From NCBI RefSeq assembly GCF_022430545.2, contig NZ_CP092488.2, positions 2,604,001 through 2,668,000 on the forward strand: 64,000 bases of DNA, written 5' to 3'. Positions 6,674 to 14,986 of the stretch are shown here, one piece after another. Origin of the DNA: Mycobacterium paraterrae. Its GTDB lineage: Bacteria > Actinomycetota > Actinomycetes > Mycobacteriales > Mycobacteriaceae. Position 1 is the first letter of the stretch; each line of letters begins with the position of its first letter. A program made the position numbers and the translations under genes. The notes under the pieces are model-generated. The model was given only the letters and a program-made list of their open reading frames with translations. It was not told the DNA's origin and ran no database searches.

Positions 6674-9495
6674 TGTCGGACTCCTGTCGGCAGGGGTAGG
6701 CGTGAGCGGACCAATGTCGGCCACCAGAACCATTTTCCGAGGATGGTGACGATCGATGGCACCACGAACGAGCGGACGATCAGCGTGTCGAGCAGCAGGC
6801 CGATGCAGACGGTGGACCCGAGTTGACCGATGGTCTTGAGGTCGCTGGCCAGCATGGCCAGCATGGTGAACGCGAAGACCAGTCCCGCGGAGGTCACGAC
6901 GCCGCCGGTGCTGCCCAGGGCGCGAATCAGCCCGGTGTGTAGGCCGGCGCCGAGTTCCTCTTTGACCCGCGCGATCAGCAGCAGGTTGTAGTCGGATCCG
7001 ACGGCGACCAGGATGATGAATGACAGCGGCAGGATCAACCAGTGCAGCGGAAGGCCGATCAGGTGCTGCCAGAACAACACTGAGAGCCCGAATGCCCCGG
7101 CGTAGGAGAAGGCGACGGTGGCCGGGATGACGAAAGCGGCGATCAGGCTGCGGGTCAAAAACATCATGATCAGGAAGATGAGCACGAACGCCGCGATCGC
7201 CGCGATCAGCAGGTCCGACATCGCGTACTGCTTGATGTCTTTGTTGTTGGATGCCGATCCGCCGATGTAGACCTTGGCTCCGGCCAGTGAGGTTTCTTTG
7301 AGGATCGTGGTGATCGCCTCGGGGAACCGCTCGACGTGTTGGACGCCTTCGGGGCCCATCGCATTGCCTTCGTGGGTGACGATGAAACGGGCCGCCTTGC
7401 CGTCCGGTGACATCATCAGCTGCATGCCGGTTTTGACGTCGTCGTTGTCGAAGCCTTCGTGGGGGATGTAGAAGAAGTCGTCGCTGCGGGCCCGGTCGAA
7501 GTCGTTGCCGACGTTGATCGAGTCGTCGAAGGTCTGCTCGGTCTGCATGTTGCCCAGATCCGCTGAGCCGTAGGAGTTCACCAGCTTGGCCCGTATTGCT
7601 TCGGTGTCGTCGGCGGTGGCCTTGAGCTCGGCGATGATCTTCGGGAAGGCCTTGTCGACTTCGACGAGCGAGATCCTGGTGTTGTTGATGTCTTCGGCCA
7701 GGTGGTCGATCTGGTCGATGGTGTCCCATACCGAGCGCAGCGCCCAGCAGATCGGTATGTCGAAACAGTGTTTGTCCCAATAGAAGTAGCTTTTGAGCGG
7801 CCGGAAGAAGTCGTCGAGATTGGAGACCTCTTCGTTGATGTCGTCGGCCACGTGCTGTAGGTCTTCGACGGTGAGCACGGTGTTGTGGATTTCGTCGGAC
7901 ACCTTCTGGAAGAAGCCGATCTCGCGGCGCAGCACGTCGACCGAGTGTTTCTGGATATCGGCTTGCTGATCGGTGTTCATGTTCTGCTCGCGGTTGAACG
8001 GCAACTGCTGGCCGTTGCCGCTGCCCTGGGTGGTGAACAGATAGGGAATGCTGGCGTGCTCGAGCGGTCGCCCCAGGGGGCGGGTGATGCTTTGCACCAT
8101 GGCCACACCGGGCAGGCGGATCAGCGCCCGGTTGACCCGGTCCAGTGAGATGAAGTCGGCCGAGTTGCGCATGTCGTGGTCGGATTGGACCATCAGCATC
8201 TCGGAGAACAACTTGCTGGGCGGGAAGTGCCGGTCTGCGGCGGCGAAACCTTTTTTGGCCGCCGCCGAAGCCGGCTGGTACTGGCGGTCGTCGTAGTTCT
8301 GTTTGTAGGTCGGTACGAAGACCGCGCCGAGCATGACCACCGTGCTACTGGCGGCGAGAATGGGTTTGGGCCAACGCACGACGCTCGCGCCGATCCGCCG
8401 GTAGAGCGTGCCCTTCTCCTTGGTCTTGGGTTCGTACAGCCCGAAGATGCTGCCCAGCGTCAGCAACGCCGGCGCCAGGGTGAGGGCCATCGCGATGGTG
8501 AACAGCATCGCGATCGCCACAGCGGGGCCCATGGTGTGGAAGTAGTTCAACCGGGCGAAACTCAAGCACGCGCACGCCCCGGCAATGGTCAGCCCCGAGC
8601 CGATGATGATCGGCGCCACGCCGTGAAAGGCGGTGTAATACGCCTCTTCCGGGCTTTCGCCGTCCTGGCGGGCCTCCTGGTAGCGGCCCATCAAGAAGAT
8701 GCCGTAGTCGGTCCCCGCGCCCAAGGTGAGCGAGATGACGACGTTGACCGCGAACGACGACAACGGGATCAGTTCGAGATGGCCCAGTGTCGAGACGATC
8801 CCTTTCGCCACCAGGATTTCGAACAACACCGCGTACATCGGAACCGCCAGGGTGGTGATCCGGCCGCGATACACCAGCAGCAGCATGATGAAGATCAAGA
8901 TGATCGTCACGATGGTGATGTTGTTGAGGCTGTTGTTGGCGATCGACAACGTGTCCGACGCCAACGGGGCGGCGCCGCTGACGTAGACCTTCAGTCCCGG
9001 CGGCGGGCTGTCATTGCCGACGAGGTCCCTGATCGCGTCGACCGATTCGTTGGCTTGCATCTGCCCGATGTCGCCGGCCAGTCGCAGCAGCACGTAAGCT
9101 GATTTGCCGTCGACGCTCTGCGCGCCGGCCGCGGTAAATGGCTTGCCCCACAGGTCCATTGCGTACTGGACATGCTTGTCGTGTTTGAGCCGGGTGATCA
9201 GGTCGTCGTAGTAACGATGATCGTCTTCATCAAGGCTGTGATTGGCCTCGAGCACAACCATGGTCAGGCTGGTCGAGGTCGACTCCTTGAATTTGTCGCC
9301 GATCTGCAGCATCGCGACCTGCGAGGGTGCATAAGTCGGCACCATCGGCCCGGCGAGTTCTTCGGCGACGTCTTCCACCTTGGGCATGAACGCATTCGTG
9401 GCAATAGCCAGCAGCGCCCACAACACGATGATCGGGATCGCCAGGATGCGCACCGTCCTGGCGAACAACGGCCGACCCGCGCGGTGTGCGCTCAT
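6670..9495 (-). CDS. mmpL: MmpL-family RND lipid transporter
   Basis: 941 aa from ATG 9495, which overlaps the mmpS stop (ATGA). MmpL proteins export cell-envelope lipids or siderophores across the inner membrane using the proton gradient. The first membrane helix follows the N-terminal basic stretch ('ILAIPIIVLWALLAIATNAF'). A periplasmic porter domain follows, then a helix bundle with 'GAGTDYGIFLMGRY', then a long coiled-coil periplasmic insert (residues about 450-700), then the second bundle with 'VGSDYNLLLIARVKEE'. The two Asp-Tyr pairs correspond to the proton-relay pairs known from MmpL3. Synteny with fadE7 and fgd1 suggests the mmpL1 position (Rv0402c). The substrate cannot be read from sequence, and no pks/fadD neighbour is present. 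Confidence 0.93.
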   Translation of the reverse strand: MSAHRAGRPLFARTVRILAIPIIVLWALLAIATNAFMPKVEDVAEELAGPMVPTYAPSQVAMLQIGDKFKESTSTSLTMVVLEANHSLDEDDHRYYDDLITRLKHDKHVQYAMDLWGKPFTAAGAQSVDGKSAYVLLRLAGDIGQMQANESVDAIRDLVGNDSPPPGLKVYVSGAAPLASDTLSIANNSLNNITIVTIILIFIMLLLVYRGRITTLAVPMYAVLFEILVAKGIVSTLGHLELIPLSSFAVNVVISLTLGAGTDYGIFLMGRYQEARQDGESPEEAYYTAFHGVAPIIIGSGLTIAGACACLSFARLNYFHTMGPAVAIAMLFTIAMALTLAPALLTLGSIFGLYEPKTKEKGTLYRRIGASVVRWPKPILAASSTVVMLGAVFVPTYKQNYDDRQYQPASAAAKKGFAAADRHFPPSKLFSEMLMVQSDHDMRNSADFISLDRVNRALIRLPGVAMVQSITRPLGRPLEHASIPYLFTTQGSGNGQQLPFNREQNMNTDQQADIQKHSVDVLRREIGFFQKVSDEIHNTVLTVEDLQHVADDINEEVSNLDDFFRPLKSYFYWDKHCFDIPICWALRSVWDTIDQIDHLAEDINNTRISLVEVDKAFPKIIAELKATADDTEAIRAKLVNSYGSADLGNMQTEQTFDDSINVGNDFDRARSDDFFYIPHEGFDNDDVKTGMQLMMSPDGKAARFIVTHEGNAMGPEGVQHVERFPEAITTILKETSLAGAKVYIGGSASNNKDIKQYAMSDLLIAAIAAFVLIFLIMMFLTRSLIAAFVIPATVAFSYAGAFGLSVLFWQHLIGLPLHWLILPLSFIILVAVGSDYNLLLIARVKEELGAGLHTGLIRALGSTGGVVTSAGLVFAFTMLAMLASDLKTIGQLGSTVCIGLLLDTLIVRSFVVPSIVTILGKWFWWPTLVRSRLPLPTGVRQ

Positions 9496-9935
9496 GCCGA
9501 CTTCACCCGGCACTGGACGTCGGCGTCGCTGTGTGTCGCCGATTGTTGGTCGCGCACAACGCCGTCGACCAGCATCCGGCACCTCACCTGACCGCCGTGC
9601 ACGTGCGCCGAGATGCTGCCCGACACCACGGTCAGCACCGTCGTCTCGGTGTGCGACCACGGCAGCGCCGTGACGTCGACCCGGTGCGGGTGCCCGTCGA
9701 TATCGACGTAGACGAGCATGCCGCCACTACCGACCGCACCGGACACCTCGTAGGTGAGGTGTTTGGGGTTGAACTCCTCGGGGGCCTGCGGGCCGTTGAC
9801 CGAGATGACCGGCTGTGGTTCGGAGAATTGGTGCACCTTCCACATGCAGGTCACACCCAACCCGACGGCAATCACGGTCACCAGACCCAGCCACCACCGC
9901 TGCAACAGAGCACGTCCGGACGAACGTTGGCTCAC
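9492..9935 (-). CDS. mmpS: MmpS-family accessory protein
   Basis: 147 aa starting at GTG 9935 with GAAAGGTG upstream. One N-terminal membrane helix ('WWLGLVTVIAVGLGVTCMW') is followed by a periplasmic beta-rich domain with the MmpS features 'KHLTYEVSGAVGSGGMLVYV', 'LPWSHTETT' and 'VRCRMLVDGVV', including two Cys. MmpS proteins pair with MmpL transporters and stabilise or couple them. The four-base overlap with mmpL confirms the unit. In M. tuberculosis the equivalent position is mmpS1; here the next genes are NmrA-like instead of fadD30/pks6. Confidence 0.92.
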   Translation of the reverse strand: MSQRSSGRALLQRWWLGLVTVIAVGLGVTCMWKVHQFSEPQPVISVNGPQAPEEFNPKHLTYEVSGAVGSGGMLVYVDIDGHPHRVDVTALPWSHTETTVLTVVSGSISAHVHGGQVRCRMLVDGVVRDQQSATHSDADVQCRVKSA

Positions 9936-9955
9936 TGGTTCACCTTTCGAGGTGG

Positions 9956-10840
9956 TCAGCCGGTGAACTCGGCGAGGTGGTCGGCGATGAATTCTCCGAC
10001 GGTGGTCGGTTTCTTGCCGCCGATCCGCTCGACCAGGTCGTTGTTGCCGGCGAAGATCCCGTTCTGGTAGTCGACGGCGACATTGCTCAGGTGCTGCGCG
10101 AGGAAGTCGGGGAAGCCCAACGCCTTGATGCTCTCGATCCAGTCCGGAATCTCCGTCGGCTCGTAACGGACGGGCCGCTCCAGGACTTCGGAGATGGCGT
10201 CGGCGATCTGGTAGTGGTTCATCTCCACGGCGCCGAACAGCGGATAGATCTTCCCGGCGTGCTCCTTCGGGTGCTCCAGGATCGCCGCGATCACTCGGCC
10301 TTGGTCTTCGGCGGTGATCGGCGCGTGCCGGCCATCACCGAAGGGCAGGCGCAGGACACCGTCCTCGCGAATTCCTCTGGCGCCGAAGATCGTGAACCAT
10401 TCCGCGAAATACGTTGGCCGTAGATGGGTTACTGCGATCGGTGACCAGTCCAGGATTCGCTCGCCCAGCCAGTGAATGCGCGCGGCATCGCTGGCGGCGC
10501 TGCGCCGGGCCGAGATCTGCGACATGTTGACGATCGCGGTCACCCCGGCTTCTCCGGCGGCTTGCGCGAACGTGGTCGTGGCCTCGAGCAGTCCGGGGCT
10601 GATCGGGTAGACGAAGTAGGCGGCGCGTACGCCGTCGGCGGCCGCGCGGACGACGTCGATGTCGTGCAGGTCGCCGACGACCACGTCGGCACCGCTGTCA
10701 CGCAACGCGGCGGCGCGGTCGTCGAAACGGTGCACCAGCGCGCGCACGTGGTGGCCGCGTTCCAGCAGCAGGTTCGCGGTGTAGCCACCGGTTCGGCCGG
10801 CGGCGCCGGTGACCAGCAACGCGTTGTGGTCGGTGGACAT
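9956..10840 (-). CDS. NmrA-like NAD(P)-binding protein
   Basis: 294 aa from ATG 10840 (AGGAA upstream). The Rossmann signature 'ALLVTGAAGRTGGYTANLL' sits at the N-terminus, followed by 'VVVGDLHDIDVVRAA' and 'TAIVNMSQISARRSA', as in NmrA/azoreductase-like atypical short-chain dehydrogenases. No catalytic YxxxK is evident, which is usual for NmrA-like redox sensors or quinone reductases. It diverges from a second NmrA-like gene at 11148, and the intergenic region carries a shared 12-base element near each start. It lies 20 bases upstream of mmpS and could run into that operon. Confidence 0.85.
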   Translation of the reverse strand: MSTDHNALLVTGAAGRTGGYTANLLLERGHHVRALVHRFDDRAAALRDSGADVVVGDLHDIDVVRAAADGVRAAYFVYPISPGLLEATTTFAQAAGEAGVTAIVNMSQISARRSAASDAARIHWLGERILDWSPIAVTHLRPTYFAEWFTIFGARGIREDGVLRLPFGDGRHAPITAEDQGRVIAAILEHPKEHAGKIYPLFGAVEMNHYQIADAISEVLERPVRYEPTEIPDWIESIKALGFPDFLAQHLSNVAVDYQNGIFAGNNDLVERIGGKKPTTVGEFIADHLAEFTG

Positions 10841-10909
10841 CAGGGTTCCTCTCGTCGGTGCTCTCACGCGGAGTGGCAATGCAGGTCACTGTCACATCTA
10901 GCTCTACTC

Positions 10910-10921
10910 AAGTCAAGCCAA
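10910..10921 (-). promoter_or_regulatory. Shared 12-base element, copy 1 (NmrA-like gene, minus side)
   Basis: On the minus strand the bases read TTGGCTTGACTT, followed by GAGTAGAGC, about 70 bases before the start at 10840. The same 12-mer stands on the plus strand at 11107-11118 before the divergent NmrA-like gene. The core TTGACT also resembles a -35 box. It is probably a common promoter or operator for both genes. Confidence 0.55.
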
Positions 10922-11106
10922 ATGGGGGCTCTGGTTTGTTCCTGAAAGACGTGACGAAACGGCGGAATAAAACCATCTATGCTGCGGTTTTAGCCCGTCC
11001 TTCTGGTATCCGGCAGCGTCACACGAAGGCAGACGTCCGATCCTCTTTGGCACTGGGCTGTCAAAGACCCTGTCACACAACGCATAGTGCATACCGCGTC
11101 AGATAG

Positions 11107-11118
11107 TTGGCTTGACTT
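11107..11118 (+). promoter_or_regulatory. Shared 12-base element, copy 2 (NmrA-like gene, plus side)
   Basis: TTGGCTTGACTT, identical to the element at 10910-10921 but inverted. With the next bases it forms CTTGA-N6-TCAAG (11111-11126), a small inverted repeat of regulator-site type. It lies 30 to 40 bases before the likely start codon, so a bound regulator would affect initiation. The nearby HxlR gene (12625) is a candidate regulator, by inference. The rest of 10841-11147 shows no gene. Confidence 0.5.
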
Positions 11119-11147
11119 TACTCAAGACAGCGGCGATGGTTGTCCGT

Positions 11148-12077
11148 ATGAGCGGATCAGCTGCGCCCATCCTGGTGACGGGTGCTACCGGCCGGCACGG
11201 ATCCACCGGCGCACACGTCACCCGCCGGCTTCGCGAGGAAGGCCGGTCGGTTCGGATTCTCGCGCGCGCTCAGAGTGATCGCACGGATGCGCTGGCAGCG
11301 TTGGGCGCCGAGGTCTGCATCGGGGACCTGCACGACCGTCGCAGCCTGCTCGATGCGCTCACTGATGTAGAGCAGGCTTATTTCACATATCCCGTCGACG
11401 CCGGCGTGATCGTCGCCGCGGCCAATTACGCTGCGGCTGTGCGTGAGACGGGACGTCCGATACGCACCGTCGTCATGTCGATGGGTCCGGCTCACCCGCA
11501 ACACCCCAGCGATCTCGGCCGTGCCCAATGGCTGGCCGAAGAGGTGATGATGTGGGGCGGGCTTGACGTACTGATCCTGCGGGTCGTTGCGACGTTTCAC
11601 CAGAACCTGCTTGCCCTGCACGGTGATTCGATCAGACGAGAGAATCTGCTACGCAACAGCTTTGGTGATGGAGCCGTCGGGTGGATCAACGGTAGCGATG
11701 CGGGCGAACTTGCGGTGGCTGCCCTGCTGCGTCCGGGCGGGTTCGCCGGGCCGGTGTGTTATCCGACTGGGTCGGAGCTGCTGAACCACCACGAGGTCGC
11801 CGCGATCCTGACCGACGAACTCGGGCGCCCGATCACGTTCGAACCGATTTCCCCCGACGCGTGGCGTGAAGACCTAGTTCGCCTCGCGCGAGAAAATCCC
11901 GCTGGAGTGGTCAACACCGCGATGGCGGGCCATATCGCGAATGTCGGCCTGGCGGTCGCGGGGCGGGGAGCGCCACCCGCAAACTACGACGAACTCACCC
12001 GGATGATCGACCGGACGCCGATAACCCTGCGCGAGTTCATTCGCGCCAACCGGGAGGCCCTGGAGATAGCACGATGA
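11148..12077 (+). CDS. NmrA-like NAD(P)-binding protein
   Basis: I take ATG 11148 (309 aa); ATG 11136 and TTG 11112 are in-frame alternatives and none has a strong ribosome site. The N-terminal nucleotide-binding motif is 'ILVTGATGRHGSTGAHVTRR', followed by 'VCIGDLHDRRSLLDAL' and 'VVMSMGPAHPQHP'. It is a paralogue of the divergent gene 9956-10840, with the same NmrA layout of about 300 aa. Its stop overlaps the thioesterase ATG (ATGA), so the two are co-translated. It is likely a quinone/aldehyde-type reductase or redox sensor; substrate unknown. Confidence 0.85.
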   Translation: MSGSAAPILVTGATGRHGSTGAHVTRRLREEGRSVRILARAQSDRTDALAALGAEVCIGDLHDRRSLLDALTDVEQAYFTYPVDAGVIVAAANYAAAVRETGRPIRTVVMSMGPAHPQHPSDLGRAQWLAEEVMMWGGLDVLILRVVATFHQNLLALHGDSIRRENLLRNSFGDGAVGWINGSDAGELAVAALLRPGGFAGPVCYPTGSELLNHHEVAAILTDELGRPITFEPISPDAWREDLVRLARENPAGVVNTAMAGHIANVGLAVAGRGAPPANYDELTRMIDRTPITLREFIRANREALEIAR

Positions 12078-12580
12078 CCAACGTCGTAACCACCGCGCGC
12101 ACCAGAACATTCAGCTGGCAGGATCCGCAGATCGGGGCGCGGGTCGCCATGGAGATGGCGGGTCTGGACTATCTGCGCGCGATCCTGGCCGGCACCTTGC
12201 CGAAGCCGCCGGTGATGGACGCCCTCGACGTCCGCATCGAGTCGGTCGAGCCCGGTGAAGTCGTCTTCACGATGACACCGGCCGAGTTCCATTACAACCC
12301 AATCGGTTCGGTGCACGGCGGTGTCTACAGCGCGCTGCTGGATTCGGCGGCGGGTTGCGCCGTGCACAGCCTGTTACCGGCCGGAACGGGTTACACGAGC
12401 CAGGATCTCTCGGTGCGTTTCCTCGGCGCCATGCGGGTCGACACCGGGCCGGTCCGCTGCACCGGCACGGTCCGTCACCTCGGCCGCCGTACCGCGTTGG
12501 CCGAGGCCTCGCTGACCACGCAGGCAGGCAAACTGCTGGCCACGGCGACGAGTGGCTGCCTGATCATCGCGGGGCCGTGA
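12074..12580 (+). CDS. PaaI-type hotdog-fold acyl-CoA thioesterase
   Basis: 168 aa. The hotdog thioesterase signature is 'NPIGSVHGGVYSALLDSAAG', with Asn-Pro, His-Gly-Gly and the acidic residue of the central helix. It is followed by the beta strands 'TSQDLSVRFLGAM' and 'GRRTALAEASLTTQAGKLLA'. The family hydrolyses (aryl)acyl-CoA in the cytosol. It starts inside the stop of the NmrA-like gene, which suggests a small catabolic or detoxification operon regulated by the HxlR protein downstream. Confidence 0.88.
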   Translation: MTNVVTTARTRTFSWQDPQIGARVAMEMAGLDYLRAILAGTLPKPPVMDALDVRIESVEPGEVVFTMTPAEFHYNPIGSVHGGVYSALLDSAAGCAVHSLLPAGTGYTSQDLSVRFLGAMRVDTGPVRCTGTVRHLGRRTALAEASLTTQAGKLLATATSGCLIIAGP

Positions 12581-12624
12581 GGGTCTGGCTATAGAAAAGT
12601 ATGGTCAGCAGATAGGATGGCCTG

Positions 12625-13125
12625 ATGACCGCAGCACCTGACGCGATGACCCTGACGGGCCGTCTCGCCGACGGGGAGAGGACCGGCTACCGGCAGGTCT
12701 GCCCGATCGAGCGGGCCCTGGACACCATCGGGACCCGATCGGCTATGGTGCTGCTGCGCGAGGCTTTCTGGGGCACAACACGATTCGAGGACTTCGCGCA
12801 ACGGGCCGGCTTCACCGAGCAGATCGCGGCGACGCGCCTCAAGCAGTTGGTGGACGCCGGAGTGCTGGCCAAGCAGCCCTACAAGTCGCCGGGTCAGCGC
12901 ACCCGCTACGAATACGTGCTGACCACGCGCGGTCGGCAGCTGTTCCCCGTGCTTGTCAGCCTTATCGAATTCGGCCTGCTCCTACAGGGTGACTCGAGGC
13001 GGCTCGACCTGGTACACGGCGAAGGCTGCGGCGCTCCACTCGTCGCCCACGTGCAGTGCGTCGAAGGCCACCACGTGGAACTCGGGCAGTCCGAAGCGCG
13101 GCTGCGTCCCAGACCCAAGCGCTGA
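12625..13125 (+). CDS. HxlR-family transcriptional regulator
   Basis: 166 aa. The family pattern is clear: 'CPIERALDTIGTRSAMVLLR' (Cys followed by the first helices), 'RFEDFAQRAGFTEQIAATRL' (recognition helix region) and 'YEYVLTTRGRQLFPVL' (wing). HxlR winged-helix regulators often sense reactive species via the N-terminal Cys and control reductase genes of the NmrA/azoreductase type. It lies 44 bases after the thioesterase on the same strand. Regulation of the divergent NmrA pair is inferred from neighbourhood. Confidence 0.87.
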   Translation: MTAAPDAMTLTGRLADGERTGYRQVCPIERALDTIGTRSAMVLLREAFWGTTRFEDFAQRAGFTEQIAATRLKQLVDAGVLAKQPYKSPGQRTRYEYVLTTRGRQLFPVLVSLIEFGLLLQGDSRRLDLVHGEGCGAPLVAHVQCVEGHHVELGQSEARLRPRPKR

Positions 13126-13152
13126 CCTCTACCGCAGCGGTAGCCTCGCCTG

Positions 13153-13533
13153 ATGGATCGTCCGCGGCGCAGTCCGGCCTGGTTGAGCATCGACGTGGCG
13201 TGTGTGCTGGTGTTCTGCGCCCTGGGGCGGCGAAGCCATGACGAAGGTCTCAACGTCGCCGGCATCGCGACGACGGCCTGGCCGTTTCTGAGTGGGACCG
13301 CCGTCGGCTGGTTGGTGTCGCAGGCCTGGCGCCGCCCCACCACGGTTTATCCCACCGGCGTGGCGGTGTGGCTGTGCACGGTGGTGGTCGGGATGGTGCT
13401 GCGTAAGGTCACCTCGGCTGGCACCGCGGCCAGTTTCATCGTGGTCGCATCGACCGTCACCGCGGTGTTGCTGCTCGGCTGGCGCGCGATCGCGCGCCTC
13501 GGGCGTCGGCGCGCCGGGGTGGCTCAGCGGTGA
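13153..13533 (+). CDS. DUF3054 family membrane protein
   Basis: 126 aa, four predicted membrane segments: 'IDVACVLVFCALG', 'TAWPFLSGTAVGWLV', 'GVAVWLCTVVVGMVL' and 'FIVVASTVTAVLLLGW'. The 'GRRSHDEG' loop after helix 1 and 'WPFL.G...GW' are typical of DUF3054 actinobacterial membrane proteins of unknown function. The stop overlaps the GTG start of the methyltransferase (GTGA), so it is part of the operon running to 18553. Confidence 0.85.
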   Translation: MDRPRRSPAWLSIDVACVLVFCALGRRSHDEGLNVAGIATTAWPFLSGTAVGWLVSQAWRRPTTVYPTGVAVWLCTVVVGMVLRKVTSAGTAASFIVVASTVTAVLLLGWRAIARLGRRRAGVAQR

Positions 13534-14435
13534 AGCGGACCGACAACGACTCCTGGGGTCCGGCCACCAGCGTCGGAACGACCGCCACCCTGGTGGCCAC
13601 CGCGCGAGCGTTGGCGCACCGGGCGGGGCTGATCAGCGATCCGTACGCCGAGCCGCTGGTCAACGCCGTCGGATTGGACTTCTTCACCAAGGTGGCCAGC
13701 GGAGAGCTGGCGCTCAGCGAGGTCGGCGGCAAAAGCGGATTGGCTTTGCTGACAGACCTTTTGGCGGTACGGACCCGCTTCTTCGACAACTTCGTCACCG
13801 ACGCGTGCCGCGCCGGAATCCGCCAGGCCGTCATCCTCGCCTCGGGTTTGGACGCCCGTCCCTACCGGTTGTGGTGGCCGCCCGGCACCACCGTCTACGA
13901 GATCGATCAGCCCGAAGTCATCGACTTCAAGACCCGGACGCTGCGTGGCCTGGATGTGACGCCGGCGGCCCATCGGCGCGCGGTGGGGATCGATCTTCGG
14001 CGAGACTGGCCGGAAGCGCTGCGCCGGGTCGGTTTCGACTCGGGCCAGCCCACCGTCTGGATCGCCGAGGGCTTGTTCATCGGCTTTCTTCCCTCGGTCG
14101 TCCAGGACCGGCTGCTCGACAACGTCACCGCGCTGAGTGCGCCGGGCAGCCGTGCGGCGGCGGACTATTTCCCGGAGCGGCAGCCGCCTTTCCTCGACCA
14201 GGAACACGCGCTTGCGACCCGCTGGCGAGAGTTCGGATTCAGCGGCGACATGGCGGAGTTCACCTATCCGGACCAGCACCGCGACCCGGCCGAGTCGCTG
14301 GCCGCGCTCGGCTGGCGGACCGTCGTCACCGAGATCCACAAGTTGTTCACGATGACCGGCCTGCCGGGTTTGCGGCGTCAGGATCTCAACGGCGCGCCGG
14401 TAGCGGGCCGCTACGTTCGTGCGATTCTGGCTTAG
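13530..14435 (+). CDS. Putative SAM-dependent methyltransferase, TIGR00027/LCM-like mycobacterial family
   Basis: 301 aa from GTG 13530. This is the large mycobacterial paralogue family. Signatures are 'SWGPATSVGTTATLVATARA', 'ISDPYAEPLV', 'RTRFFDNFV', 'QAVILASGLDARPYRL' (SAM site), 'VYEIDQPEVIDFK' and 'WIAEGLFIGFLP'. The family is related to leucine carboxyl methyltransferases, and the substrates of most members are unknown. It lies within an overlapping gene string with DUF3054 upstream; a 44-base gap separates it from the GNAT gene. Confidence 0.92.
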   Translation: MKRTDNDSWGPATSVGTTATLVATARALAHRAGLISDPYAEPLVNAVGLDFFTKVASGELALSEVGGKSGLALLTDLLAVRTRFFDNFVTDACRAGIRQAVILASGLDARPYRLWWPPGTTVYEIDQPEVIDFKTRTLRGLDVTPAAHRRAVGIDLRRDWPEALRRVGFDSGQPTVWIAEGLFIGFLPSVVQDRLLDNVTALSAPGSRAAADYFPERQPPFLDQEHALATRWREFGFSGDMAEFTYPDQHRDPAESLAALGWRTVVTEIHKLFTMTGLPGLRRQDLNGAPVAGRYVRAILA

Positions 14436-14479
14436 TCGCACCGGAATGCGGCCCCTCGCGAGACGTTAGAGATGTAGTG

Positions 14480-14986
14480 ATGCCCCAGCCCAGCCAACCC
14501 GCTCCACCGCAGCAGGTCCGTTTCACAACGGTGACCGCGGACGATCCTAGGGCTCAGCCGCTGCTGGACGAACTGGCCGTCGAGTACGCGCAGCGCTACG
14601 AATCCACCCTGCCGACCGTCACGGCTTGGATGAGGTCGGTGCCGACGTCCGAATTCGCGCCGCCCGACGGCGGCTTCCTGGTCGGTGCGGTGGACGGGAT
14701 CACCGTGACCGGCGGGGCGTTCCAGCGATTCGACGAGCAGACCGCCGAGCTCAAGCGGATCTGGACCGACCGGCGGCACCGCCGCAGCGGGTATGCCAGG
14801 GCTCTGTTGAAAGAACTGGAAGCCGTCATCGCCCAGCGGGGCTATCGCCGGGTGTACCTGACGACGGGTAACCGGCAGCCCGAGGCCGAGGCGTTGTACG
14901 AGGCGGCGGGCTACACCCGGCTGTCGGAGCCGCTGCCCTCGCGCGGGCCGGTTTTCCCGATCGCTTTCGCGAAGGATCTGACGTGA
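14480..14986 (+). CDS. GNAT-family N-acetyltransferase
   Basis: 168 aa from ATG 14480. The GNAT core is visible: 'AELKRIWTDRRHRRSGYARAL' with the acetyl-CoA pyrophosphate loop R-R-x-G-x-A, then 'YRRVYLTTGNRQPEAEALYE' and 'AAGYTRLSEPL' as motif B. It acetylates an amine or similar acceptor; substrate unknown. Its stop overlaps the first luciferase-like monooxygenase start (GTGA). This arrangement of a GNAT in front of several flavin monooxygenases recurs in actinobacterial sulfur or xenobiotic-scavenging operons, but the assignment here is inference. Confidence 0.88.
   Translation: MPQPSQPAPPQQVRFTTVTADDPRAQPLLDELAVEYAQRYESTLPTVTAWMRSVPTSEFAPPDGGFLVGAVDGITVTGGAFQRFDEQTAELKRIWTDRRHRRSGYARALLKELEAVIAQRGYRRVYLTTGNRQPEAEALYEAAGYTRLSEPLPSRGPVFPIAFAKDLT

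Noticed and set aside
8176..9102. A 308-residue plus-strand frame inside mmpL
   Set aside because: Arg/Gln/His-rich antisense translation of transporter helices; no start signal or family.
13524..14441. A 305-residue frame antisense to the TIGR00027 methyltransferase gene
   Set aside because: It matches the sense gene almost end to end, but only the sense product shows family motifs and operon overlaps.
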